A stretch of DNA of 64,000 nt from JAENVU01 sp031362155 (lineage in GTDB: Bacteria > Actinomycetota > Acidimicrobiia > IMCC26256 > JAENVU01): the NCBI GenBank assembly GCA_031362155.1, contig JANLRZ010000180.1, positions 1-64,000 on the forward strand, read 5' to 3'. The notes under the pieces are model-generated. The model did not search any database, had not been told where the DNA came from, and worked only from the letters and a program-made list of their open reading frames with translations. The position numbers and the translations under genes are program-made. Positions 41,492 through 50,442 of the stretch are shown here, one piece after another. Numbering within the stretch: the stretch's first letter is position 1; each line of letters begins with the position of its first letter.

Positions 41492-41877
41492 CCGTCTCTC
41501 CCGTCCCCACGCCGAGCGCGCCGGCCGTCGCCGGCCCCTATTCGCCCGCCGTCCGCGCCGGCGATTGGCTGATCCTCGCCGGCCAGGTGCCGCTCGATCC
41601 CGCCACCGGTCAGTTCGTCACCGGCGACGCGGCGGCCCAGGCTCGGCGCGTCCTCGACAACATCGTCGGCGTGCTGGGCGACTGCGGTGCGACCCTGACC
41701 GACGTCGCGAAGACGACGGTGTTCGTCACCGACCTCGGCGACTTCGCCGCGATGAACGAGGTGTACGCCGAGGTGTTCGGCGACCATCGTCCGGCGCGCT
41801 CGACGGTCGAGGTGTCAGCATTGCCCGGTGGCGCCAAGGTCGAGATCGAGACCTGGGTCTACCTGCCGGTCGCGTAA
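41488..41877 (+). CDS. ridA: RidA family protein (enamine/imine deaminase)
   Basis: A 129-residue RidA/YjgF/UK114 protein. The family hydrolyses reactive 2-aminoacrylate-type enamines made by PLP enzymes. Visible blocks are AGPYSPAVRAGDWLILAGQVPLD split over 15-37, then AKTTVFVTDLGDFAAMNEVY and the active-site strand RPARSTVEVSALPGG, which contains the conserved arginine. GTG 41488 overlaps the upstream stop by 4 bases, so it is co-translated with the xanthine-dehydrogenase-like protein. It is convergent, with one base between, to a small membrane protein gene. Confidence 0.92.
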   Translation: MTVSPVPTPSAPAVAGPYSPAVRAGDWLILAGQVPLDPATGQFVTGDAAAQARRVLDNIVGVLGDCGATLTDVAKTTVFVTDLGDFAAMNEVYAEVFGDHRPARSTVEVSALPGGAKVEIETWVYLPVA

Positions 41878-41878
41878 G

Positions 41879-42022
41879 TCAGGCCGGTTGCCCTTCGGCC
41901 CGCTGGTCCGCCTCGTCGCCGACGGTCCAGCCGATCAGGGCAGCCCAGGCGGCCCCGGCCAGCATGATGGCGATGGGTCCGAGCAGGACGAGCACGGCGA
42001 TGATGATCACAACTCCAGGCAC
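41879..42022 (-). CDS. Small membrane protein, 47 residues
   Basis: A short frame not usually annotated. It starts GTG 42022 with AAGG 8-9 bases upstream and ends at TGA 41879. The translation begins MPGVVIIIAVLVLLGPIAIM, continues with a second hydrophobic run to about residue 31 (AAWAALIGW) and ends in a charged tail (DEADQRAEGQPA). It reads as a single long or hairpin membrane segment with a cytosolic tail. It lies 21 bases downstream of glnR in the same direction, so it would be the last gene of the glnA-glnR unit. No family known to me; coding is inferred from hydrophobicity, ribosome site and position. Confidence 0.55.
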   Translation of the reverse strand: MPGVVIIIAVLVLLGPIAIMLAGAAWAALIGWTVGDEADQRAEGQPA

Positions 42023-42043
42023 GGCCCGACCTTACCCGCGACC

Positions 42044-42721
42044 TCAGAGTGATCGGGTCTGGCCGAACCGGTAGCCGACCGAGCGCACCGTCTGAATCAG
42101 GTTCGCGTTTTCCTCGCCGAGCTTGGCCCGCAGCCGTCGGACGTGGACGTCAACCGTTCGGGCACCGCCGTAGTACTCATAGCCCCACACTCGGGACAGC
42201 AACTGTTCACGAGTGAAGACCTTCGCGGGATGGGTCGCGAAGAACTTGAGGAGTTCGTACTCCATGTAGGTGAGGTCGAGCGGCTTGCCCGACAACGCAG
42301 CCTGATAGGTCTCGAGATTGAGGGCGAGATCACCGTATTCCACGAGTTCGGGAGCCGAACCGCGCCCGGCGCGCCACATCAAGTGGCGGAGTCGCGCTTC
42401 GAGTTCTTGGGGGTGGAAGGGGGTGAGACAGAAATCGTCGAAGAGGTCTTCGCGCTCGCCGAGCTCACCGAGCTGCGCGCCGGTGACGAGCATCAGCAAT
42501 GGCTCGAGCACGGCGTCGCGCTTGCGCAAAGTGCGACACAGCGAGAGCGCACCCTCCGGGTCGGTGTCGGCCGCGATGATCGCACCGGCCCAGCCGTCGG
42601 CGGGTTCGTCGGCCGTGGCGATCGCGGCGTTGCCGACCGCCTTCCACGCGTATCCGCCGAGGTCCAGGGTCTGGACCAGGAGCGCCGGTGGCGGGTCGGG
42701 ATAGATGAGCAGGGGCTCCAT
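42044..42721 (-). CDS. glnR: GlnR-like orphan response regulator of nitrogen genes
   Basis: A 225-residue OmpR-type regulator. The N-terminal receiver-like domain lacks a clear acidic pocket (LLIYPDPPPALL at the first strand), as in GlnR of Streptomyces and mycobacteria, which works without phosphorylation. The C-terminal winged helix contains LDLTYMEYELLKFFATHP, LLSRVWGYEYYGGARTVDV and VRRLRAKLG. Its ATG is one base after the glnA stop, so it is co-transcribed with glnA. Half-sites like GlnR boxes lie in the glnA-glnII spacer at 44133-44170, which suggests it controls its own operon and glnII. Confidence 0.88.
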   Translation of the reverse strand: MEPLLIYPDPPPALLVQTLDLGGYAWKAVGNAAIATADEPADGWAGAIIAADTDPEGALSLCRTLRKRDAVLEPLLMLVTGAQLGELGEREDLFDDFCLTPFHPQELEARLRHLMWRAGRGSAPELVEYGDLALNLETYQAALSGKPLDLTYMEYELLKFFATHPAKVFTREQLLSRVWGYEYYGGARTVDVHVRRLRAKLGEENANLIQTVRSVGYRFGQTRSL

Positions 42722-42722
42722 G

Positions 42723-44048
42723 TCAGAGCGACCCCAGGTAGCGGTCGAGTTCCCAGGGCGTGACCTGTTCCTTGTACGAGTTCCACTCGCGTCGCTTGTT
42801 GCGGATGAAGTAGTCGAAGACGTGTTCGCCGAGCGCGTCGACGACCAGCTCGGACCGTTCCATCACATCGAGGGCTTCCGACAGCGACTGCGGCAGCAGG
42901 TCGATGCCGGCGTCGGCACGCGCCGCGGCCGACATCTCGAAGATGTTGTTGGTGGCCTCGTCGGGAAGTGCGTAGCCCTCCTCGACGCCCTTCATGCCCG
43001 CGGCGAGCATGAGTGCGAAGGCGAGGTACGGGTTGCACGCCGGGTCCGGGGATCGGAACTCGATGCGCGTGCTCTCGTCCTGACCGCGCTTCTGGGCCGG
43101 TATCCGCACAAGCGCCGACTCGTTGTTGTGCGCCCAGGAGATGTAGGTCGGTGCCTCGTACCCAGCGATCAACCGTTTGTACGAGTTCACGGTTTGATTC
43201 GTGACCGCGGTGATCTCACGAGCGTGGCGAAGGAGACCGGCCACGAAGTGCTTACCGACCTTCGACAGGCCCTGGGGATCACCGGGGTCGTGAAACGCGT
43301 TGACGTCACCTTCGAACAGCGACAGGTGCGCGTGCAATCCGGAGCCGAACGCGCCGGCGATCGGCTTCGGCATGAACGTCGCGTGCACGCCGAGTTCGTT
43401 CGCGACACGCTTGACCACGGTACGGAAGGTCATCACGTTGTCGGCCATCGACAACGCGTCGGTGTAGCGCAGGTCGATCTCGTGCTGGCTCGGTCCGTTC
43501 TCGTGGAACGAGTACTCCACCGGGATCCCCATCGCCTCGAGCGTCAGAATCGTGCGCCGCCGCAGTTCGTTGGACTCGTTGGTGTGGGTGAGGTCGAAGA
43601 AGCCCGCGTGGTCGAGCGGCGTGGGCTCGTCGGCCGAACGGAAGTAGAAGTACTCGATCTCGGGCCCGACGAAGAACGTGTAGCCGTGTTCCCGGGTCCG
43701 ATCGAGGTTCCGGCGCAAGACGTTGCGCGGGTCGCCGTCGAACGGTTCGCCGGCGAGCGTCCGGATGTCGCAGAACATGCGCGCCACCGGCGCGTCGTCA
43801 CCGCGCCAGGGGACGATCTCGAACGTCGATGGGTCCGGCATGGCGAGCATGTCGGATTCCTGCACCCGGGAGTAGCCCTCGATGGCCGACCCGTCGAAGG
43901 TCATGCCCTCCTCGAGCGCGCTCTCGAGTTCGGCCGGCGTGATCGCGAACCCCTTCAGGGAGCCGAGGACGTCGGTGAACCAGAGTTGGACGAACCGGAC
44001 TCCTCGTTCTTCCACCGTGCGCAGCACGTACTCGAGCTGAGGTGACAT
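42723..44048 (-). CDS. glnA: Glutamine synthetase, type I
   Basis: A 441-residue GSI that makes glutamine from glutamate, ammonia and ATP. Motifs are MTFDGSAIEGY (near 49-59), GPEIEYFYF, the ammonium-site glutamates in HENGPSQHEID, the GAFGSGLHAHLS histidine and the glutamate-binding EFRSPDPACNPYLAF. Where adenylylated GSI enzymes have NLYDLP this one has NNIFEMS, with Phe for the modified Tyr, so it is probably not controlled by adenylylation. It resembles the GlnA2-type group. ATG 44048 has GGAG 8 bases upstream; TTG or ATG choices further up give an unconserved tail. First gene of the glnA-glnR unit. Confidence 0.93.
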   Translation of the reverse strand: MSPQLEYVLRTVEERGVRFVQLWFTDVLGSLKGFAITPAELESALEEGMTFDGSAIEGYSRVQESDMLAMPDPSTFEIVPWRGDDAPVARMFCDIRTLAGEPFDGDPRNVLRRNLDRTREHGYTFFVGPEIEYFYFRSADEPTPLDHAGFFDLTHTNESNELRRRTILTLEAMGIPVEYSFHENGPSQHEIDLRYTDALSMADNVMTFRTVVKRVANELGVHATFMPKPIAGAFGSGLHAHLSLFEGDVNAFHDPGDPQGLSKVGKHFVAGLLRHAREITAVTNQTVNSYKRLIAGYEAPTYISWAHNNESALVRIPAQKRGQDESTRIEFRSPDPACNPYLAFALMLAAGMKGVEEGYALPDEATNNIFEMSAAARADAGIDLLPQSLSEALDVMERSELVVDALGEHVFDYFIRNKRREWNSYKEQVTPWELDRYLGSL

Positions 44049-44132
44049 CGCGACTGCTCCGATCAGGGAAAATGCTCGGCTCGGCACAGTGTACGGAGGC
44101 TCGCCTAGGCTCCCACCGCCCGGGGAACCGGG

Positions 44133-44170
44133 GTTACAGAGCGTTCATATTTCGGCAATAGAGCTGAAAC
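44133..44170 (+). promoter_or_regulatory. GlnR-box-like array in the glnA-glnII spacer
   Basis: Four 5-mers begin exactly 11 bases apart: GTTAC (44133-44137), TTCAT (44144-44148), GCAAT (44155-44159) and GAAAC (44166-44170), each separated by six bases. The actinobacterial GlnR consensus is gTnAc-n6-GaAAc, usually in two 22-bp units. The first and fourth 5-mers match well, the middle two poorly. It is about 105 bases before glnII and 85 before glnA, suited to control both. The rest of the 227-base spacer shows no other clear element. Confidence 0.5.
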
Positions 44171-44275
44171 TGCGGACCGAAAAGCTTTTGGTGCCTCCGC
44201 TGCACGCTGAGGCGCCAAACCCGGTCCCACCGGACCGCCCGATTTCTTACCCACACGGACAATCAGGAGCATCAC

Positions 44276-45274
44276 GTGGCGTACAAGGCCGAGTACATCT
44301 GGATCGACGGCACCGAGCCGACGGCGAAGCTGCGGTCCAAGACCAAAGTTCTGGCCGACGGCGCCGACCTTCCCATCTGGGGGTTCGACGGTTCGAGCAC
44401 GAACCAGGCACCCGGCGACAAATCGGATTGTGTGCTGCGTCCGGTGTTCACCTGCATGGACCCGATCCGTGGTGGTTCGAACAAGCTCGTCATGTGTGAA
44501 GTGCTCTACATCGACATGACCCCGCACGTGACCAACACGCGGTCGGTGCTTCAGGGGGTCGCCGACAAGTTCGCCGATCAGGAGAGCCTCTTCGGCATCG
44601 AGCAGGAGTACAACTTCTTCCAGGAAGGTCGCCCGCTCGGGTTCCCGCTCGGTGGATTCCCGGGACCGCAGGGCCCGTATTACTGCGGCGTCGGTGCCGA
44701 CGACGTTTACGGGCGCGAGATCGTCGAGGCCCACCTCGACGCGTGCCTCGAGGCCGGCCTCAGCATCTCCGGGATCAACGCCGAGGTGATGCCCGGCCAG
44801 TGGGAGTTCCAGGTCGGCCCGCTCGGCCCGCTCGATGTTTCGGACGAGTTGTGGATTGCCCGGTGGCTGCTGAATCGCATCGCTGAGGACTTCGGCGTCG
44901 TGGTGACAATCGACGCCAAGCCGATGGCCGGAGACTGGAATGGCGCCGGCGCGCACACCAACTTCTCGACCAAAGCGATGCGGGAGAACTACGACGCGAT
45001 CATCACGGCGTGTGAAGCGTTGGGCAAGCGGGTCGACGAGCACATCGCCGGCTACGGCCCGGGCATCGAGCAGCGCCTCACCGGCCAGCACGAGACTGCT
45101 CACTACACCGAGTTCAGCTACGGCGTCTCGGACCGCGGTGCATCGATCCGGATTCCGTGGCAGGTCGAGGTCGACCAGAAGGGCTACATCGAGGACCGGC
45201 GGCCGAACGCCAACATGGACCCGTACGTGGTGACCCGGCTCATCGTCGACACCTGCTGCTCCGCCTTGGCGTAG
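44276..45274 (+). CDS. glnII: Glutamine synthetase, type II (eukaryotic type)
   Basis: A 332-residue GSII, the decameric type found in plants, animals and a few bacteria including Streptomyces. It starts AYKAEYIWIDGTEPTAKLRS, then IWGFDGSSTNQAPG, GIEQEYNFF, INAEVMPGQWEFQVGP and GAGAHTNFS, and ends ASIRIPWQVEV and RRPNANMDPY. It is not subject to adenylylation. GTG 44276 has AGGAG 7 bases upstream. It is divergent from glnA-glnR with candidate GlnR sites between. A strong hairpin follows at 45298. Confidence 0.95.
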   Translation: MAYKAEYIWIDGTEPTAKLRSKTKVLADGADLPIWGFDGSSTNQAPGDKSDCVLRPVFTCMDPIRGGSNKLVMCEVLYIDMTPHVTNTRSVLQGVADKFADQESLFGIEQEYNFFQEGRPLGFPLGGFPGPQGPYYCGVGADDVYGREIVEAHLDACLEAGLSISGINAEVMPGQWEFQVGPLGPLDVSDELWIARWLLNRIAEDFGVVVTIDAKPMAGDWNGAGAHTNFSTKAMRENYDAIITACEALGKRVDEHIAGYGPGIEQRLTGQHETAHYTEFSYGVSDRGASIRIPWQVEVDQKGYIEDRRPNANMDPYVVTRLIVDTCCSALA

Positions 45275-45297
45275 TCACGCCCCGCACGTTCTGGCGT

Positions 45298-45337
45298 ACG
45301 AGGCCCGGACCCACCGATCAGTGGGTCCGGGCCTCGT
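45298..45337 (+). terminator. 17-bp hairpin terminator of glnII
   Basis: ACGAGGCCCGGACCCAC (45298-45314) is perfectly complementary to 45321-45337, with a six-base loop. It starts 23 bases after the glnII stop. No T-run follows, as is common in high-GC actinobacteria. Confidence 0.8.
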
Positions 45338-45445
45338 CGCGTCCCGGGGCGATTCGACTCAAGTGCCATTCCTGGTAGGTCGAAGGACAGGGTTGGCGCC
45401 GCGACGCTGTTTGTGCGACGCGCCGCCGGGATGGTGGGGGACCCA

Positions 45446-47737
45446 ATGCCCGACAATTCGACGGACACACCAGCGAACACGACCTCACCGTCGTCTCGTG
45501 CCGTCGTGCCGCCGCCCGCCGAGTCCCGCTGGCGCCTGAACCCGTATCTGCTGGGTTACGCGATGGGCCCGGCCGCGTTCGCGATCATCCTGGTGTTGCA
45601 ACGATTCGGGTGGGTCGCCAACGAGTCGCTCGCGGTCTGGATCGGGATCTTCCTCGCGATCCCGATCACGAGCTATCTCGCCGACACGTTGTACCGCCGG
45701 TATCCCACGACCGCGTTTCTGAACGTCCGGGTGGCGGTCCATAGCGCGGCCGTGGTCGCGGTCATCAACGTTGCGGGGTGGGGGCCGGTGCTCAGCGGCG
45801 CGTTCGTGTTCGTCGCGCTCGAGAACCTCGCGCACGACGGTTCGCGCACATGGCGGATCACGATGCTGTGGAGCATGGCGGGTATCGCGGTCGGGATGCT
45901 GGGGATCCGGATTGGTGTCTTTCCGTCGTTCCTCTCGTTCTCGCAGGCCGAGGCCCTGAGTGTGATGGGCGCATTCGTGCTCGCGTTCGTGATTCGCATG
46001 GCCGGCGCTGCCTGGGAGCAGAAGGAAGACGCCGAAGCGCTGATGCGAGCCAGCGAGGATCGGTTCCGGTCGCTGGTGCAGCACTCTTCCGACACGATCA
46101 TGGTGATGAGCGGGACCGGAACCGTCACCTACGCGTCGCCGTCTACGACAGGGTTCTTCGGTGTCACGCCCGACGACATGATCGGCCGGGATGCGGTGAG
46201 TCTGGCTCATCCCGACGATCAAGAACGCGTGTGGGCCGAGCTGGCGGCGCGACTCCTCGATGATGTCGTGACCGACGCGCTCGAGGTGCGTATGGCCCAC
46301 GCCGACGGTTCCTGGCGTTATGCCGAGGTCATCGTGAGCGACCTGCGCAGCCAGCCGTCGGTCGACGGATTCGTCGCGAATCTTCGTGACATCACCGATC
46401 GGAAGGAAGCCGAAGCATTGCTGGCGCATCAGGCGCTGCACGATCCGTTGACCTCACTCGCGAACCGGACGTTGATCCATGACCGGACCGAGCAGATGTT
46501 GGTGCGGAGTCGCCGCAGCCACGAACCGATCGCCGCGCTGTTCATCGATCTCGACAACTTCAAGGAAGTCAACGACACGCTCGGCCACGAGACCGGTGAC
46601 CGCTTGTTGCAAGCAGTCGCCGATCGGTTCCGGGCGACCGTGCGAGACAGTGACACCGTGGGCCGACTCGGCGGCGACGAGTTCGTCGTCTTGGCCGAGG
46701 GTCAGTCGATCGCGGCCGGACCGGAGATCCTGGCCGAGCGCCTCCTCGAGGTGTTGCGGGCGCCCTTCGATCTCGGCGAACGGGTGGGCGCGCCACTGAA
46801 GGTGACCGCCAGCATCGGGATCGCGAGCGGGCAACGCGACTCCGCCGACGACCTGCTCCGCGACGCCGACATCGCGCTCTACCGAGCCAAGGCGTTGGGC
46901 AAGGACGGCGCCGCATCGTTCGAACCGGAGATGCAGTCGGCGGTGCTCGACCGGCTCGGGCTGAAGATGGACCTCATGTCCGCGCTCTCGAATCGAGAGT
47001 TCCACGTGGTGTATCAGCCGCTCTTCGATCTCGCGACGATGAAGATCTACGGCGTCGAAGCGTTGCTGCGCTGGACTCACCCGGTGCGCGGCCTCGTCGG
47101 ACCGACCGAGTTCATTCCGATGCTCGAGGAAACCGGTCAGATCGTCGAGGTCGGTGGTTGGGTCCTGCGTGATGCATGCCGGCAGGCGGCGGCGTGGCAT
47201 CGGGATGGTCATCCGCTGGCCTTGTCGGTCAACGTCTCGATGCGCCAGCTCGAGAATGACCAGCTTCTCCTCGACGTGCGCGACGCGCTCGAGACGAGCG
47301 GGCTGGATCCCACCGCGTTGCTCCTCGAGATCACCGAGACCGCACTGATGAGCGATGCCGACGCGACCGTCGCCCGGCTCGGGGCCTTGAAAGCCCTGGG
47401 CGTCTCGATCGCGATCGACGATTTCGGCACCGGGTACGCGTCGCTCGGCTATCTACGCCAGTTCCCGGTGGATGCACTCAAGATCGATCGGTCTTTCATC
47501 GCCGCGATGAGCGACGCGCCGGAGTCGGGCGTGCTGATCCAGGCGATGGTCGCGCTGGCGCACGCGCTCGGCCTGGGCACCATCGCCGAGGGCATCGAAG
47601 ACGCGCCCCAACTCGAGACGCTTCGCGCGCAAGGGTGCCAACGTGGTCAGGGCTATCTCGTGTCGCGACCGGTCGCGCCCGAAGCAATCGTGGGGTTGCT
47701 CGATGAGGCCCGCCAGTCGGCACCGTCGGCCGCCTGA
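45446..47737 (+). CDS. Membrane GGDEF-EAL protein with PAS domain
   Basis: A 763-residue cyclic-di-GMP enzyme. About six hydrophobic segments (30-190) precede a PAS domain (about 210-330, FRSLVQHSSDTIMVMSGTG), then GGDEF and EAL domains. The cyclase loop RLGGDEFVVL is intact (near 407-416). In the phosphodiesterase, VEALLRW (E538), TEFIPMLEETG, DDFGTGYASLGYL and TIAEGIED are intact, so both activities are possible. ATG 45446 follows GGGGGA; ATG 45431 and GTG 45413 are alternatives. It is the only complete GGDEF or EAL protein here, in contrast to the degenerate one at 5974. The PAS domain should sense a ligand or redox signal. Confidence 0.92.
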   Translation: MPDNSTDTPANTTSPSSRAVVPPPAESRWRLNPYLLGYAMGPAAFAIILVLQRFGWVANESLAVWIGIFLAIPITSYLADTLYRRYPTTAFLNVRVAVHSAAVVAVINVAGWGPVLSGAFVFVALENLAHDGSRTWRITMLWSMAGIAVGMLGIRIGVFPSFLSFSQAEALSVMGAFVLAFVIRMAGAAWEQKEDAEALMRASEDRFRSLVQHSSDTIMVMSGTGTVTYASPSTTGFFGVTPDDMIGRDAVSLAHPDDQERVWAELAARLLDDVVTDALEVRMAHADGSWRYAEVIVSDLRSQPSVDGFVANLRDITDRKEAEALLAHQALHDPLTSLANRTLIHDRTEQMLVRSRRSHEPIAALFIDLDNFKEVNDTLGHETGDRLLQAVADRFRATVRDSDTVGRLGGDEFVVLAEGQSIAAGPEILAERLLEVLRAPFDLGERVGAPLKVTASIGIASGQRDSADDLLRDADIALYRAKALGKDGAASFEPEMQSAVLDRLGLKMDLMSALSNREFHVVYQPLFDLATMKIYGVEALLRWTHPVRGLVGPTEFIPMLEETGQIVEVGGWVLRDACRQAAAWHRDGHPLALSVNVSMRQLENDQLLLDVRDALETSGLDPTALLLEITETALMSDADATVARLGALKALGVSIAIDDFGTGYASLGYLRQFPVDALKIDRSFIAAMSDAPESGVLIQAMVALAHALGLGTIAEGIEDAPQLETLRAQGCQRGQGYLVSRPVAPEAIVGLLDEARQSAPSAA

Positions 47738-47844
47738 CCGCCGTTTCGCGACCCGACCGCTACCGCCCGATTGGTCGGATAACGGACAGAGAGTACGCTC
47801 GGCCCCTCGAAGTCTGAGAGATTCGGTCACCTGGGGGGCCATTC

Positions 47845-50442
47845 ATGAAACGAGTGTCGCGTCACGGCATGTTCATCGTCGTGCTCATCGCGGTCGGGCT
47901 CGTTGCGGCCGCCTGTAAGCCCGTGGCCATCCGCCCGTGGGCGGCCGGCACCGATCGGGCGCGATACATCCTCCCGCCGGGCAACTATGGCGGGCTCCCG
48001 ACGAACGCCAACTCGCTCGATCAGCTTCCGTTGTACGACGGCCTGACACCGCTGCGCGGCAACGTCACCGATGACGACATCGACCGCTACTTCCTGCCCG
48101 AGGACTTCCAGCCCATTGGGGCGACGCGTGAAGAGCCCACGGGCCGGCCCGGCACGACCGTTGCCTACGACGCCTACGGCGTCGCGCACGTCACCGGCCG
48201 GACGCGAGCTGATCTCGCCTTCGGTGCCGGTTGGGTGACCGCGCGCGACCGGACCCTGCTGCTCCAGCTCGGTCGCGGACCGGCTCGCGCCGCAGTTGCG
48301 GATATTCCGGGTATCAACGCGTTCGCGTTGGTCACGAGTGGGCAGTCCTTCGTTCCCAGCGCCGCGACGGAACAACTCGTCACCGATCAAATCCAGCTGA
48401 TCATCGACACCTACGGAGACAAGGGGCGCGAGCTGATCGCCGATCTCCAGGCCGAGGCCGACGGCATGACCGCGTACTTCCAGGCGAGTGGGAACAACCA
48501 ACCGCCGGCGACGGTCAACGACGTGATCGCGACCACGGCATTCATCGGTTCGATCTTCGGTGCCGGCGGCGGCGCCGAGGCATCGAACGCCGACTATCTG
48601 TCGACGCTCCAGAACAAACTCGGTGCCGATGTCGGTCGCAAGGCTTGGGAAGACTCGATGTTGTTCGACGACCCCGAGGCACCGACCACCATCACCGATC
48701 GGTTCGACTATCCGATCCTGACCGGTGGCGCGGTGACGGGTGCGGTCACCATCGACCAGGGCTCCATCGTGTCGCTCGATCCGCGCTCGCCGGAGAGCCT
48801 CGCCGCGCCTGCCGCACCCGGACTGGCGGTCGCCGGCGCCGGATCGCTGGTTTCCCAGGGCAGCCTGCGGACGTCCGAACCGCCATCGGCCAGCGACCTG
48901 CCGACGTTCCCCGCCGCGGGGCCGGTCCCGTCGAAGCAGGCGTCGAACTTCCTCGTCGTCGACCCGAGCCGATCGCGGACGCGGAACTCACTCGCGGTCA
49001 TGGGTCCGCAACTCGGCTACTACTACCCGGAGATCGTGCAGCAGATCCACCTGACCGGTCCTGGCATCGAAGCGCAGGGGGTTGCCGTTCCGGGCATGGC
49101 GATGTACCTGCTCATCGGCCGGACGCAGAACTACGCGTGGAGTCTCACGTCGGCCAACCACGACGTGCGCGACGTGTTCGCCGAGCAGCTGTGCAACCCG
49201 GACGGCACGGCGCCCACCCGCACCTCGGATCACTATCTGTTCAATGGCGGGTGCCGGGCGTTCGAGACGTTCGACGCCGGCACCCTCAACGGCGTTCCGA
49301 TCCGCTACCCGGTGTCGGTGCACGGTCCGATGATCGGCACCGCGACCTCCCACGGCGCGCCGATTGCGCTCACCCGGAAGCGTTCGACCTTCGGCCGCGA
49401 CGGTTTGAACCTCGGCGCGTTGAAGGACATGACCGAAGGCAAGGCTTCGACGCCGGAGAAGTTCTGGTCGGTCGCGAACCAGTTCGGGTTCACGTTCAAC
49501 TGGGCCTACGTCTCACGGGAGGCGACTGCCTTCTTCACGTCCGGCCTCCTGCCGAAGCGGGCCGCCGGTCTCGATCGGCGGCTGCCGACCTCGGGTTCCG
49601 GGCAGTACGAATGGCAGGGGTACCTGAGCGAACGGGAGCACCCTCACTCCGTGAGCGGTCCGGGCGGGCTGTTGCTGAACTGGAACAACCAGTCCGCGCC
49701 CGGCTTCATGCACGGTGACGACAACCCCTACGGATCGGTGCACCGCGTCGAAGTCTTCGATCAGTTCCCGCGCAAAGTCACGCTCGCGAACAACGTGAGT
49801 GTGATGAACCGCGCGGCAACCGAGGACGTCCGTTCGCCGGTGTGGCCGGTCATCTCGCGGGTGCTCCACGGTGGCCCGGCACCGAGCCCGCTCGCGGCGC
49901 AGATGGTGTCGCTCCTCGACGACTGGGCGCAACGCGATGCGCCGGTGCTCGATGCCGACAACAGCGGCCTGTACGACGAGGCCGGACCGACACTGATGGA
50001 CGCCGTGTGGACTCCGATCGCCCGCGCGGTGGTGCAACCGGTGTTCGGCGCCGCCACCGACGACTTGAACCGAGCGCGGAGTCTCGGCGGGCTGTCGGGT
50101 GAGTCGATTGTCGACAAGGACCTCCGCACGGTGCTCGGCGACACCGTCGCGGGCCCGTTCCAGCTCCGCTACTGCGGCAACGGGTCACTCGACGCGTGCC
50201 GCGCGTCCCTGTGGGCCGCGGTCGAACAGGCTGGCGCAGCGCTGGTGGCGAGCCAAGGTCCCGATGCCGCCGCCTGGCGCAGCAGTGCTCGCCGGCTGAC
50301 GTTCACCCCGGGTCTGATTCCCGACACGTTCCGGGCGACGAACCGGCCCACCTTTCAGCAGGTCATCGAGTTCCTCGGTCGCCGTGGGGGCTGTGGCGGC
50401 CACCACGGCGAATCGTCGGACCGCGGTGGTCGCCAGTGTTGA
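47845..50442 (+). CDS. Penicillin acylase family lipoprotein (Ntn hydrolase)
   Basis: An 865-residue exported precursor of an N-terminal nucleophile amidase. The lipobox LVAAACKP puts the lipidated Cys at 24. Such enzymes cut themselves into alpha and beta chains; the beta chain would begin at Ser367 in KQASNFLVVDP, followed by LGYYYPEIVQQIHLTG and AWSLTSANHDVRDVF. The family hydrolyses penicillins, cephalosporins or acyl-homoserine lactones; the substrate is not readable here. It is convergent with the glycosidase-like gene with no gap. Anchoring to the outer face fits a role in quorum-signal or antibiotic turnover. Confidence 0.88.
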   Translation: MKRVSRHGMFIVVLIAVGLVAAACKPVAIRPWAAGTDRARYILPPGNYGGLPTNANSLDQLPLYDGLTPLRGNVTDDDIDRYFLPEDFQPIGATREEPTGRPGTTVAYDAYGVAHVTGRTRADLAFGAGWVTARDRTLLLQLGRGPARAAVADIPGINAFALVTSGQSFVPSAATEQLVTDQIQLIIDTYGDKGRELIADLQAEADGMTAYFQASGNNQPPATVNDVIATTAFIGSIFGAGGGAEASNADYLSTLQNKLGADVGRKAWEDSMLFDDPEAPTTITDRFDYPILTGGAVTGAVTIDQGSIVSLDPRSPESLAAPAAPGLAVAGAGSLVSQGSLRTSEPPSASDLPTFPAAGPVPSKQASNFLVVDPSRSRTRNSLAVMGPQLGYYYPEIVQQIHLTGPGIEAQGVAVPGMAMYLLIGRTQNYAWSLTSANHDVRDVFAEQLCNPDGTAPTRTSDHYLFNGGCRAFETFDAGTLNGVPIRYPVSVHGPMIGTATSHGAPIALTRKRSTFGRDGLNLGALKDMTEGKASTPEKFWSVANQFGFTFNWAYVSREATAFFTSGLLPKRAAGLDRRLPTSGSGQYEWQGYLSEREHPHSVSGPGGLLLNWNNQSAPGFMHGDDNPYGSVHRVEVFDQFPRKVTLANNVSVMNRAATEDVRSPVWPVISRVLHGGPAPSPLAAQMVSLLDDWAQRDAPVLDADNSGLYDEAGPTLMDAVWTPIARAVVQPVFGAATDDLNRARSLGGLSGESIVDKDLRTVLGDTVAGPFQLRYCGNGSLDACRASLWAAVEQAGAALVASQGPDAAAWRSSARRLTFTPGLIPDTFRATNRPTFQQVIEFLGRRGGCGGHHGESSDRGGRQC

